From the NCBI RefSeq assembly GCF_000381885.1, contig NZ_KB907208.1:558001-622000 (forward strand): 64,000 bases of DNA, read 5' to 3'. The notes under the pieces are model-generated. The model was not told the DNA's origin and did no database searches. It saw only the letters and a list, made by a program, of their open reading frames with translations. This stretch comes from Actinomadura atramentaria DSM 43919 (lineage in GTDB: Bacteria; Actinomycetota; Actinomycetes; Streptosporangiales; Streptosporangiaceae). The translations under genes were made by a program, and so were the position numbers. Positions 7,646 through 15,922 of the stretch are shown one piece after another; the first letter of the stretch is position 1, and every line of letters begins with the position of its first letter.

Positions 7646-7779
7646 CGCGTCGTCTGCCCCGTCCCGTTGCACCGCGAACAGGTCTTGGGCACCTGCTCAC
7701 CCGACCCGTTCTTACTCTCCAACCGCTTCCCGGTCCCATTACACATCACACACGTCACCGGCTTGCCATGCTTGCCCAC
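7642..7779 (-). CDS. 45-residue CxxCxGxG zinc protein
   Basis: A mini-protein with two DnaJ-type motifs (CVMCNGTG and CSRCNGTG) separated by about 18 residues, enough for one zinc site. I chose the GTG at 7779 because GGGGG lies about seven bases upstream and the product aligns in layout with the 48-residue protein at 8727-8873 (both begin near Gly-Lys-His). The frame stays open upstream to 7944, so a longer form cannot be excluded. Confidence 0.5.
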   Translation of the reverse strand: MGKHGKPVTCVMCNGTGKRLESKNGSGEQVPKTCSRCNGTGQTTR

Positions 7780-7983
7780 GACGGACCCCCACGACTCGAC
7801 CTGACAGACACGGTCGATTTCCCCTCGTCCCGCCGCCAGCAGCCAGTCCCAGAACCGAATTCCTCCAAGTCGCAGTCGGTGCGTCGTGCCGCCTCGCGGA
7901 CACTTCGCGGACGGGTAGGCGGGGGCTCCGGGGGGATGGCCCACCCGGGGGGCTCGGCCGCGCTGCTTCTGGTTGAGCGCTTC

Positions 7984-8730
7984 CTAGTTTCCGTAGCTGA
8001 TGCTCTGGCCGGTTCTCGTGACGGTGATGCGCAGGTCATCGTGGGACTCGATCGCGCGCCGTTCCATCGGCGACACGCCCTGTCCCCTCAGCGGCATGAA
8101 GGACGCGTTTCCTTCCACCCGTCCGCGTGCGGCATTCCCGGTCCTGGTGAGGACGAGTAGCGCGTCCACGTGTCCCACTCCGGTGTACGGGGTGACGATG
8201 ATGCCGCCTTCGGCGCACTGTTCCACCCACGCGTACGGAATGCGTTGTGCGGCGGCGGTGGAAATCACGCGGTCGAACGGTGCTGCGTCGGGGGCGCCGT
8301 GTTCGCCGTCGCCAAAGAAGACACGAACGCTTTCGTGTCCGGCGTTTCGCAGGTTCGTGCGTGCGCGGTCCGCGATGGCTTCGTCCACTTCGATCGACAC
8401 GACCTCGGCCCCGAGCGCTGCGAGGCAGGCGGCGTTCCAGCCCGTGCCGGTTCCGATCTCCAGGACCTTCATTCCGGGCTCCAGCCGCAGGGCCGCGATC
8501 ATCCTCGCCATCACGCTCGGCGCCGACGACGATGACGTGGGCCAGGTGCCGTCCTTGAGGTGCGTCGTGACGGCCGCGTCCGCCGCGACCTGCTCTTCCC
8601 ACGCGGCCGGGTCGGCACTGCGTGACAGCACACGCCATTCCCCGTCCTCCACGACCCAGACGTCCTCCGGAACGAACAGGCGCCGGTCAACGGCCGGAAG
8701 GCCGGGGAAAGTCGCCGGTCCGCCTCTCAC
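7984..8730 (-). CDS. Protein-L-isoaspartate O-methyltransferase-like enzyme
   Basis: A SAM-dependent methyltransferase of the PCMT family. The SAM motif Leu-Glu-Ile-Gly-Thr-Gly-Thr-Gly-Trp-Asn is clear, preceded by a Ser-rich Pro-Thr-Ser-Ser-Ser-Ser-Ala-Pro segment in the position of the PCMT substrate loop, and followed by Val-Ser-Ile-Glu-Val-Asp and Phe-Gly-Asp-Gly. In actinomycetes such enzymes act either in protein repair or in modifying ribosomal peptides (graspetide and FxLD-type clusters). I see no obvious precursor peptide or ATP-grasp enzyme here. GTG 8730 overlaps the stop of the 48-residue zinc protein (GTGA); an ATG at 8763 would lengthen it by 11 residues. Confidence 0.8.
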   Translation of the reverse strand: MRGGPATFPGLPAVDRRLFVPEDVWVVEDGEWRVLSRSADPAAWEEQVAADAAVTTHLKDGTWPTSSSSAPSVMARMIAALRLEPGMKVLEIGTGTGWNAACLAALGAEVVSIEVDEAIADRARTNLRNAGHESVRVFFGDGEHGAPDAAPFDRVISTAAAQRIPYAWVEQCAEGGIIVTPYTGVGHVDALLVLTRTGNAARGRVEGNASFMPLRGQGVSPMERRAIESHDDLRITVTRTGQSISYGN

Positions 8731-8873
8731 GTCGTACCGCCCGTGCCTTTGCAGGACGGGCATTTGGTCTCCCTGGTCGACCGCTCATCGACGCCGTCGC
8801 TCGTGATCGGCACCTTGCCGCTCCCACCGCACGTCGCACACTGGTTGGTCGGTTCGTGCTTTCCCATCCCCAT
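8727..8873 (-). CDS. 48-residue CxxCxGxG zinc protein
   Basis: A very short gene. The product starts Met-Gly-Met-Gly-Lys-His, then has CATCGGSG and CPSCKGTG motifs separated by an acidic, charged linker of about 20 residues: one DnaJ-type zinc site. A ribosome-binding sequence (AAGAAGGGTG) precedes the ATG at 8873. It is coupled by GTGA to the methyltransferase. A second ATG at 8867 is also possible. Confidence 0.6.
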   Translation of the reverse strand: MGMGKHEPTNQCATCGGSGKVPITSDGVDERSTRETKCPSCKGTGGTT

Positions 8874-9105
8874 CACCCTTCTTTACTGCTGCTCTGAACG
8901 TACGGCGATCGTGTCTTATTGGTGCGCTTATCGTCGTATGTGTCCGTGCGGATTCGGGCCTGGCGGACCTTTGCTTTCTAACATCCATGTCCGTACACGA
9001 CCGTGAATTCTCGGAACCTCTTCGCGCGCGGCATCCCGATCGGTGGATCGGCGAGAAACCGATATGGGGCGCACTAGTCCTCTGTGCGGGCGGTCGTGAG
9101 GCGGC

Positions 9106-9133
9106 GGCCCCGGTGGGATGGCCCACCGGGGCC
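9106..9133 (-). terminator. Hairpin terminator after the MFS gene
   Basis: Twelve-base arms GGCCCCGGTGGG (9106-9117) and CCCACCGGGGCC (9122-9133) with a 4-base loop, just past the MFS stop. The rest of 8874-9105 holds no gene I can support; it should carry the promoter of the minus-strand zinc-protein/methyltransferase genes. Confidence 0.7.
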
Positions 9134-9143
9134 GGTGGCGGGT

Positions 9144-10523
9144 TCAGCCGAGCGCTTTTCTCGGACGGGCGGCATAGGGGAGAGCCGCTGCGGTGAGCAG
9201 GGCCGTGAGGCCGAGGGTTGTGCAGACGATCCTTATGCCGTGGGTTGTCGGGTGGCCGGTGGGGGTGGTCGCGAGTACTGCTCCGGCGGCGGCCAGGGCG
9301 ATTGTTTCCACGGTCAGGCGGGCCGTGTTGAAGAGGCCCGCTGCCGTTCCCGCTCGGTCGGCGGGCAGCGCCGAGACGGCCAGGCCGTCTACGACGCCAG
9401 TGGTGAGGCCCGCGCCCGCACCGGTGAGGAGCATGGGGATCAGGAGGCTGAGCGCCGTCGCGTTCGGGGTGATCGTCGTCAGAGCCAGTGCGCCCGTGCC
9501 GGTCAGGGCTACCGCGCCTGCGACCAGTCCCATCGGGGATCGGCGGGCGAGGGCCGCGCCCACGCCGGGGAGGACGACCGACGGGACCGTCAGCATGAGG
9601 GTCCACAGTCCGGCGCGGCCCGCGTCCAGGCCGACGACCGTCACCAGGTAGGACGGCAGGTAGACCAGAATCGGGACCAGCACGCCCATGAGCGTTCCGG
9701 CCGCCGCCGCGTAGGCGGTGAAGCGGCGGTCGCGGAAGAGCGTCGTGTCCATCAGCGGGGTCGTCGTGCCTCGGCGGGTCAGGCCGCGTTCGGTCGCCGC
9801 GAAGGCCGCCGTCAGGGTTGCCGCGCCGAGCAGACCGAGGGCGATGGCCCAGGCGGGCAGGTCGCGGGCCTGCACCACGACCGCGATGAGCAGGAGCAGT
9901 GCCGCCGTGAACAGCGCGCCGCCGCGCACGTCCGGGCGGCCGGTGCGCGGGGCCGGGTCGGGGAGCAGCGCGCAGAAGGGCAGGACCGCGCCGGTCAGGG
10001 CGGCGGGCAGCGCGAACACGGCCCGCCATCCGGCCGCGTCCACCAGCAGGCCCGACAGCGTCGGGCCGAACGCCAGGCCGATGCCGAGGGACGTGCCGAG
10101 CAGGCCGAACGCGCGGGCGCGTGCGGGCCCGTCGAACGTCGCGGCCAGCAGGGACGCCCCGGCGGCCGTCGCGGCGGCGGCCCCCGCGCCCGTCGCGGCG
10201 CGGGCGGCGTCGAAGACGGCGATGTCGCGGGCGGTGAGGCATGCGATGGTGCCCGCGAGGAACAGCGTGACGCCGGACGTGAGGACGCGTCGCCGTCCCA
10301 CGGCGTCCGCGAGTGACCCCGCGAACGCCAGGAAACCGGCGAAGCACACGTTGTAGGCGTTGACGGCCCACTGGGCGGCGTCCGGCCCGGCGGACAGCCC
10401 CGCCCGCAGGCCGGGCAGCGCGACGGACGCGCCCGTGATCGTCAGCGGATAGGCGAGCGACGACGTCAGGACGACGCCGAGGACGAGCGCGGAACGGCCG
10501 CGCGGGAAACGAAGGAAACGCAC
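9144..10523 (-). CDS. MFS transporter, drug:H+ antiporter type (DHA2-like)
   Basis: A 459-residue polytopic membrane protein with about 14 predicted hydrophobic helices. Motif A appears after helix 2 as Gly-Ser-Leu-Ala-Asp-Ala-Val-Gly-Arg-Arg-Arg, and an Ala-Gly-rich motif C-like helix follows. This fits the EmrB/QacA exporter group; the substrate is unknown. GTG start at 10523 with GGAG upstream. The 5' leader contains two hairpins and no obvious regulator gene is next to it, so transcription attenuation is conceivable. Confidence 0.83.
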   Translation of the reverse strand: MRFLRFPRGRSALVLGVVLTSSLAYPLTITGASVALPGLRAGLSAGPDAAQWAVNAYNVCFAGFLAFAGSLADAVGRRRVLTSGVTLFLAGTIACLTARDIAVFDAARAATGAGAAAATAAGASLLAATFDGPARARAFGLLGTSLGIGLAFGPTLSGLLVDAAGWRAVFALPAALTGAVLPFCALLPDPAPRTGRPDVRGGALFTAALLLLIAVVVQARDLPAWAIALGLLGAATLTAAFAATERGLTRRGTTTPLMDTTLFRDRRFTAYAAAAGTLMGVLVPILVYLPSYLVTVVGLDAGRAGLWTLMLTVPSVVLPGVGAALARRSPMGLVAGAVALTGTGALALTTITPNATALSLLIPMLLTGAGAGLTTGVVDGLAVSALPADRAGTAAGLFNTARLTVETIALAAAGAVLATTPTGHPTTHGIRIVCTTLGLTALLTAAALPYAARPRKALG

Positions 10524-10565
10524 CGGAACTCCGTCGGGAGAGCGTGGAGCCGGTACGGCGAGAAG

Positions 10566-10635
10566 GCCGCACCGGTCGGGGACGCTGGTGCGGCGGAGCG
10601 TGGGTCAGAGGGTCGCGCCGCCGCTAGGGGCGGCG
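10566..10635 (-). promoter_or_regulatory. Two hairpins in the MFS leader / downstream of the conflict operon
   Basis: GCCGCACC (10566-10573) pairs with GGTGCGGC (10587-10594), and CGCCGCC (10616-10622) with GGCGGCG (10629-10635). The second may terminate the upstream 10.7-18.9 kb operon. The first is 43 bases before the MFS start and may form part of its untranslated leader. Confidence 0.4.
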
Positions 10636-10666
10636 GGCTCTGTCCGATTCGGGCACGCGCTTCAGC

Positions 10667-13600
10667 CTAGGGCCTGTTGCCGGAGAGGCGGGTCGCCTCG
10701 CGGGTCCGGGCGGCCGCGTCGTCGGTGCGGCCCAGGTCGGTGAGGATCGTCGCCTGGAGTTCCAGGGAGCGGACGAGGTCGAGGCCGCCGCCGTCCAGTT
10801 CGCGAAAGATGCCCGTCGCGTACACGGCCGCGTCCAGGGCCTCGCGCGGGCGGCCGAGGAGTTGCAGGGTGGACGCCAGGTCGCGCGACGTCCGCGCGTC
10901 CGCGCGCCGGTCCCCGAGCGCGCGGAAGTGGAAGACCGCGTTGCGGTAGGCGTCCACGGCCTCGCGGAACCGGCCGACGCGGACGTGGAAGAAGCCCAGG
11001 CGGTGCCAGCCGTCCGCGACGCGCGAGCGGTTGCCCAGCTCGTTGTGGACGTCCAGCGAACGGGTCTGGACCTCGATCGCCTCGTCGTAGCGGGCCAGTT
11101 CGGCGAGGACGTCCGCTTGTGCGCGCCAGACGTCCGCCAGGCGCGAGCGGTCGGAGTCGGCCAGCGCCGTGCCTGCCTCCTCGTACGCGGTCAGGGCGGC
11201 GTCGGGGAGGTTCGCGCGGCGCAGGGCCGCGCCGAGCTGGGCCAGGGCGGTGCCCGTCTGCTCCTGGTCGCCCGCCGCGCGGCCCAGGTCGGCGGCGCGG
11301 CGCAGGATCTCGACGGCGTCGTCCGTCCGGCGGTCCCGCAGGTAGGCGATCCCGGCGGCGGTCCACGCGGCGCTCTCGCCCGCCGGGTCGCCCGCCGCGC
11401 CGTACAGGGTCGCGGCGCGGCGCGCGGCGTCGGCGGCCTCGGCGTAGCGGCGGAGGGCGTTGAGCGTTCCGGCGAGAGCGGTGAGCGCGGCGGCCTCGCC
11501 CCGCCGGTCGCCCGCTGCGCGGAGCAGGGCGGCAGCCCGATCGAATTCCGCCACGGCGTCGTCCCGGCGGTGCAGCCGCAGCAGCACGCTGCCGAGGCCG
11601 GCGCGGGCGCGGCCCTCCCCGGCGCCGTCCGCGACGGCTTGGAAGTGGGCCGCGGCCTCGGCCAGCGCGTCGGCGGCCGGGCCGTCCGACCCGGCGGCGC
11701 GGTGGGCGGCGGCCAGGTCGGTCAGCGTCCGCGCGATGGCGACGCGGTTGCCGGTCCGGCGGCGGAGGTCCAGCGATTCGCGCAGAGCTTCCCGGGCCGC
11801 CCGGTCCCGGCCGAGACGCGACAGGACGACCCCGAGCAGGCGAAGCTCCTCGGCCAGCTCCGCGCCGCCCGTCTCCCGCCGGATCGCGACGGCTTCGCGC
11901 AGGAGCCGCGCCGCGTCGTCCCACCGCTCGAAGCCGATCAGGAGGACGGCGTCGCCGTGCAGGAGCGCCGCGAGTGGTTTGCGGTGCTTGGCGGGCACCC
12001 GTTGGGCGAGCCGCCGGTAGACGCTGCGGGCTTCGGCGCGGACGGCCAGCAGGGCTTCGACGTCGCCCTGGCCCGAGCGGACGTTGCCGAGCGCGTCCAG
12101 CGCGCGGAACAGTGGGAGTTCGGCCGCCGGTTCCTGGACGGGCAGCCGCCGCCGGATCTCGACGGCCTCGGTGAGCGCGTCGGCGGCCTCGTCCGCGCGG
12201 TCCGCCGACACCAGGTGGGTTCCCAGCGCGAAAAGGCAGTCCGCGAGGTCGGCCGCGTGCTCGTCGTCGTCGGCGTTCTCCACGAGCCGCCGCAGGATGT
12301 CGGCGGCTCCGCGGCACGCGGTGGCCGCCTCGCCCGGCGATCCGCGTTGCGCCAGGACGGACGCCTCAGTGCGGAGCGCGCTCGCCAGCAGCGGAAAGGC
12401 CGTCTCCGCATTGTCCTCGGTCAGCGTCCGGAGAACCGCGACGGCCTCGTGTATCCGGTCCGCCGCCCGCTCGTGGTCGCTTTGGTCGGAGAAGTGGACG
12501 GCGGCGGTGGACAGCGCGTCCGCCAACTCGAACCGGGCGGTGAGCGTGTAAGCGTGGTCGGCCCCGAACATTCGCGTCAGCGCTTCTGCGACGGCCCGAA
12601 GTTCCGCGGTTCCGTCGTCGGCCCGGCCTTCGGCCATGAGCGCGTGGGCGCGTTCGACGCGGGACGCGAAGGACTCGGGGAATGCCTGCGGTCGGCGCGA
12701 CGCGTCGAGGCGGGAGGCGGGGACCTCGATGAACGCGACCGGGTTCGACGGCGTGAGCGTGAACCGGCGCAGCGGTTCGCCCGGCAGCGCCAAGCAACCT
12801 TCGCGCGATGCGAGGCGGACGGCGCGGTAGAACAGCCTCGTGCTGTCGGCGCTGCGCACCGGCCCGACCGCGACGCGCCATTCCAACAGCGGCAGCAGCG
12901 AGTCCCACGCCGTGCTGCGCTCCAGCTCGGCCGCCGCCATCACGAGATGGACGTCGAGCGCCGCACCTTGGGACGCGACCTGCCGCAGCAGCGTCACCAG
13001 GTCGCGCAGGTGCGGGGGGAGCGTCAGCGAGACGTCCACGATCAGCAGCAACGGCCTGTCCGGGGCTGTGCGCCGCCGATACAGCTCACGGTTCAGTTCC
13101 GCGATGACGAAGCGCAACTGCTCCGGGCGTGCGAGCAGTTCGTGGTCGGACATCTCGTGCGCGAGGAAGGCCGCGTCCCCGAGCGGATCGTCGCCCAGCC
13201 CGAGCCGAACGACCTCTGCACGGATGTGCCAAGCGGTGGTCGCGATCTGTCGCAGCACGTTCTGACGGCGTTCGGTGTCCCCGAGTACGAGCCCGTGCGG
13301 GGCGGCCTCGCCGAGCGTGTCGAGCAGGATGGGCGCTCCGTCGCTGCCCGGCCCGAGCACCGTCTTGGTCCGCGTCGCCGCCGATGGATCGGCGGCCGGC
13401 GCGCGCGGGGGGTCCTCCCGCCGTTCCTCGTCCCACACCCGCAACCACGCCCGGAACGACGAGTCCCCCTCGGCGAAGTCCACCGGCGAATATCCCCGTG
13501 ACGGGGCGGCCCGGTGGACTTCGTCGGAGACCAGGACGGCGAGCGTGGCTTGGCTGCCCGACAGCGGTCGCTCGTCCAGCATCCGGGTGGCGCGGCGGAC

Positions 13601-15922
13601 GGCCTGCCCGGAGAATCCCGAACCGTCCCGCTCCACGACCCCCATGTCGATCGCGGCGCGCAGGGGGCTCGGTCCCACGGCGGTCGCGGCCCATTCGGCG
13701 AGCTGGGGGACGATCCGGTTCCCCACGAGCGCGGGATGGACGCCTCCGGCCAGGACGAACACCACCCCGTCGCCCCACTCCCCGACGGCGTGCGCGCCCC
13801 GACCGGCTCCCGCATAGCCCAGGGCGTCGCGCAGGACATCGACCAGCGCCCGGCGCGACTCGTCGCGGTCGGGCGGGGCGAACTCGGCGGCGATGACGAC
13901 GTGGGGCCCGGGCCCGAGCTCGGGTGCGTATCCGCCCCACAGCGCGGTCCATCCTGTGCGGCCGTGCGGGTCGGTCGTCGTGATGTGGGTCGTCATCGAC
14001 GGGTGGCTTCCGAGCGGCGCGCGTTCGTCGGCCGTGACGAAGGCGAGGACCGCGTCCTCGTCGTCCATCCTGTTCCGGAGTTCGGGACCGAAGGCCAGTT
14101 CCGTCGCCCGTTCCACGGCCTCGCCCCGAGGCGAGCGGTCGTCGATCGGCACCGGTCCCGCACTGAGCACGACGCCCAGCCTGCGCGACCCGCCGCGCAG
14201 CCGTTCCGCGAGCGGAACGCACACCCGTTCCACGAACGCGTTGACGTCGACCGGTTCCGCGAGGACCAGGACCATCGTGTTCTCGTCCGGCCCGGCCGCC
14301 GCGACGAGCGGCGTCAGCCCCATGTCGTCCAGCGCCGACAGGAGCATGGCGGCGACCTCGTCCACGGCGACGCCGTTCACGCTGCGCGCGACGGGCGCGC
14401 CCGAGGTGAAGTACGCCAGTACCGTCCGCGTCTCAGCGGCCGGGCCGTCGACCTCCGGCAACCGGCCCGCGCGGAGCAGCGCGCGGGCCGCCGGGCCGAT
14501 GCGCGCGAACTCTCGCCCGCCCTCTTCGATCGTCCGGGGGCCGCCCGGGGCGGCGAGCAGGGCCGCGAAGCGTTCCGCAGGCCCGCCCGCGCGGCGTTCG
14601 ATCTCCGCCGACACCGCGCGCAGCACCGCCCGCGTGTGCTGTTCGGCCGGGCGCGGCAGAGTGGCCAACAGCTCGTCCTGGACGCCCGGCAGGAATGCGT
14701 ACCGCCCGTCCTCCCCGGCCACCGGCCGCAGCAGGCCGGACAACAGGACCTCCGCGAGCTGGGCAGGACCGGAACCGCCCAGAACCCGCTGCTGGATCAG
14801 CCGCATCACCGGCAGCGACGGCTCCGAGACCGCCACGTGCGCCGCCAGCTCGGCCGCCTCGGGGGACGCCGACGCGAGGAAACGCCGCACCCGGTCTTCA
14901 ATGGGCAGCTCGCGTTCGCGGGTGACCGGGGCGGAGCGCGGCGCGTCCGCCGGGAACGTCGCGACGGCGGTCGGCTCCGGCCCGCCCGCCGTCAGCAGCC
15001 GAGCCCACCCGGCGAACCAGCGCGGCGCGAAGTGCAGGACGGGCACGTGCAGCCCGGCGGGCGCGTCCCCGTCGTACGGGCGGAACGCCAGATCACGGTT
15101 CGCCGCCGCAGGCCGGGGGAGCGTCGCCAGACCCGGCAGCGCCGGAGCCGCCGTCCGCCGCCACAGCCGCTCGGGCAGCGGCTGGAGGATCGCGGTCGGC
15201 CCGGCCGCCGCCCACCGGCGCAGCGCCCGCCGCGCCCCGTCCTCCCACCAGTGCGGACCCGAGCAGTCCGACAGGACGAGCACCGCGTGCCGCCCGCTCG
15301 GGTCCAGCAGCGCCGACGGATCGCGCGTCCGCCCCGCGACCGACACCTTCCCGGACGGGGTCAGCAGCACCGTCCGGACGTCCCGGAACGCCCCCTGCCA
15401 CACCAGCGTCCGCGCCAGCTCCCGCGCGAGCGGCCGCCACAGCCCCATCGTCAGCCCGGTGTCCACGACGAGCGTCAGCCGCAGCCACCGCTCCGGCGCG
15501 GGCGCGAGCACCGGCGACCACGACGCGGTGTCGGCGATCCGCGCGGCCGTCGCCTCCTCGTCCAGCATCCGCGCGGTGCGCGACGGGACGCGCTGCTTCA
15601 GCGGCCGCAGCGCCCGCTGCACGGCGCGCGCGTCCGACAGCATCGGCGCGGTCGGGACGAGCACCGGCAGCGCCTCCCCGCCTCTCGCGCCGTCCGGCCC
15701 GCTGCGGTGCAGCGGCGCGGACGGCTCCCGGCCCGGCGGCCGGGGCGGGGCGGGCGGCGGTCGCGGCGGCGAATCCGCCCCGCTACCCCGCGCCACGGGC
15801 TCGGCGGGCGCGGGCCGCGCCGGCGACAGGTGCGCGGCGAGCCACAGCATCTCGCTCAGCTCGACCGGGTCGGGCTCCGGACCGACCTCCGCGAGGACGG
15901 CGCGGAACCGGTCAATCGTCAT
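10667..15922 (-). CDS. Giant SAV_2336-type protein: vWA-like, cyclase-like, FtsK-like modules and TPRs
   Basis: A 1751-residue cytoplasmic scaffold-like protein, last gene of the trypsin/MoxR operon. Modules seen: an N-terminal SAV_2336-like region (1-140, Pro-rich linker); a vWA-like fold (about 145-300) with Val-Val-Asp-Thr-Gly-Leu-Thr in place of the usual DxSxS metal site; a helical region (about 330-490); two segments resembling degenerate nucleotide-cyclase domains (about 497-630 and 654-810); an FtsK/EssC-like module (about 850-1050) lacking Walker residues; and about 14 TPR-type helical hairpins (1090-1751). In the NTPase-dependent conflict systems described by Aravind and colleagues, such proteins sense or scaffold while MoxR supplies the motor. 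The ATG overlaps the MoxR stop by 11 bases. Module calls other than the TPRs are by pattern and need profile checks. Confidence 0.72.
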   Translation of the reverse strand: MTIDRFRAVLAEVGPEPDPVELSEMLWLAAHLSPARPAPAEPVARGSGADSPPRPPPAPPRPPGREPSAPLHRSGPDGARGGEALPVLVPTAPMLSDARAVQRALRPLKQRVPSRTARMLDEEATAARIADTASWSPVLAPAPERWLRLTLVVDTGLTMGLWRPLARELARTLVWQGAFRDVRTVLLTPSGKVSVAGRTRDPSALLDPSGRHAVLVLSDCSGPHWWEDGARRALRRWAAAGPTAILQPLPERLWRRTAAPALPGLATLPRPAAANRDLAFRPYDGDAPAGLHVPVLHFAPRWFAGWARLLTAGGPEPTAVATFPADAPRSAPVTRERELPIEDRVRRFLASASPEAAELAAHVAVSEPSLPVMRLIQQRVLGGSGPAQLAEVLLSGLLRPVAGEDGRYAFLPGVQDELLATLPRPAEQHTRAVLRAVSAEIERRAGGPAERFAALLAAPGGPRTIEEGGREFARIGPAARALLRAGRLPEVDGPAAETRTVLAYFTSGAPVARSVNGVAVDEVAAMLLSALDDMGLTPLVAAAGPDENTMVLVLAEPVDVNAFVERVCVPLAERLRGGSRRLGVVLSAGPVPIDDRSPRGEAVERATELAFGPELRNRMDDEDAVLAFVTADERAPLGSHPSMTTHITTTDPHGRTGWTALWGGYAPELGPGPHVVIAAEFAPPDRDESRRALVDVLRDALGYAGAGRGAHAVGEWGDGVVFVLAGGVHPALVGNRIVPQLAEWAATAVGPSPLRAAIDMGVVERDGSGFSGQAVRRATRMLDERPLSGSQATLAVLVSDEVHRAAPSRGYSPVDFAEGDSSFRAWLRVWDEERREDPPRAPAADPSAATRTKTVLGPGSDGAPILLDTLGEAAPHGLVLGDTERRQNVLRQIATTAWHIRAEVVRLGLGDDPLGDAAFLAHEMSDHELLARPEQLRFVIAELNRELYRRRTAPDRPLLLIVDVSLTLPPHLRDLVTLLRQVASQGAALDVHLVMAAAELERSTAWDSLLPLLEWRVAVGPVRSADSTRLFYRAVRLASREGCLALPGEPLRRFTLTPSNPVAFIEVPASRLDASRRPQAFPESFASRVERAHALMAEGRADDGTAELRAVAEALTRMFGADHAYTLTARFELADALSTAAVHFSDQSDHERAADRIHEAVAVLRTLTEDNAETAFPLLASALRTEASVLAQRGSPGEAATACRGAADILRRLVENADDDEHAADLADCLFALGTHLVSADRADEAADALTEAVEIRRRLPVQEPAAELPLFRALDALGNVRSGQGDVEALLAVRAEARSVYRRLAQRVPAKHRKPLAALLHGDAVLLIGFERWDDAARLLREAVAIRRETGGAELAEELRLLGVVLSRLGRDRAAREALRESLDLRRRTGNRVAIARTLTDLAAAHRAAGSDGPAADALAEAAAHFQAVADGAGEGRARAGLGSVLLRLHRRDDAVAEFDRAAALLRAAGDRRGEAAALTALAGTLNALRRYAEAADAARRAATLYGAAGDPAGESAAWTAAGIAYLRDRRTDDAVEILRRAADLGRAAGDQEQTGTALAQLGAALRRANLPDAALTAYEEAGTALADSDRSRLADVWRAQADVLAELARYDEAIEVQTRSLDVHNELGNRSRVADGWHRLGFFHVRVGRFREAVDAYRNAVFHFRALGDRRADARTSRDLASTLQLLGRPREALDAAVYATGIFRELDGGGLDLVRSLELQATILTDLGRTDDAAARTREATRLSGNRP

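Noticed and set aside
7984..8873. Ribosomal-peptide (graspetide or FxLD) cluster
   Set aside because: A PCMT-like enzyme is present, but there is no ATP-grasp ligase or recognisable precursor; the small neighbours are zinc-site proteins.
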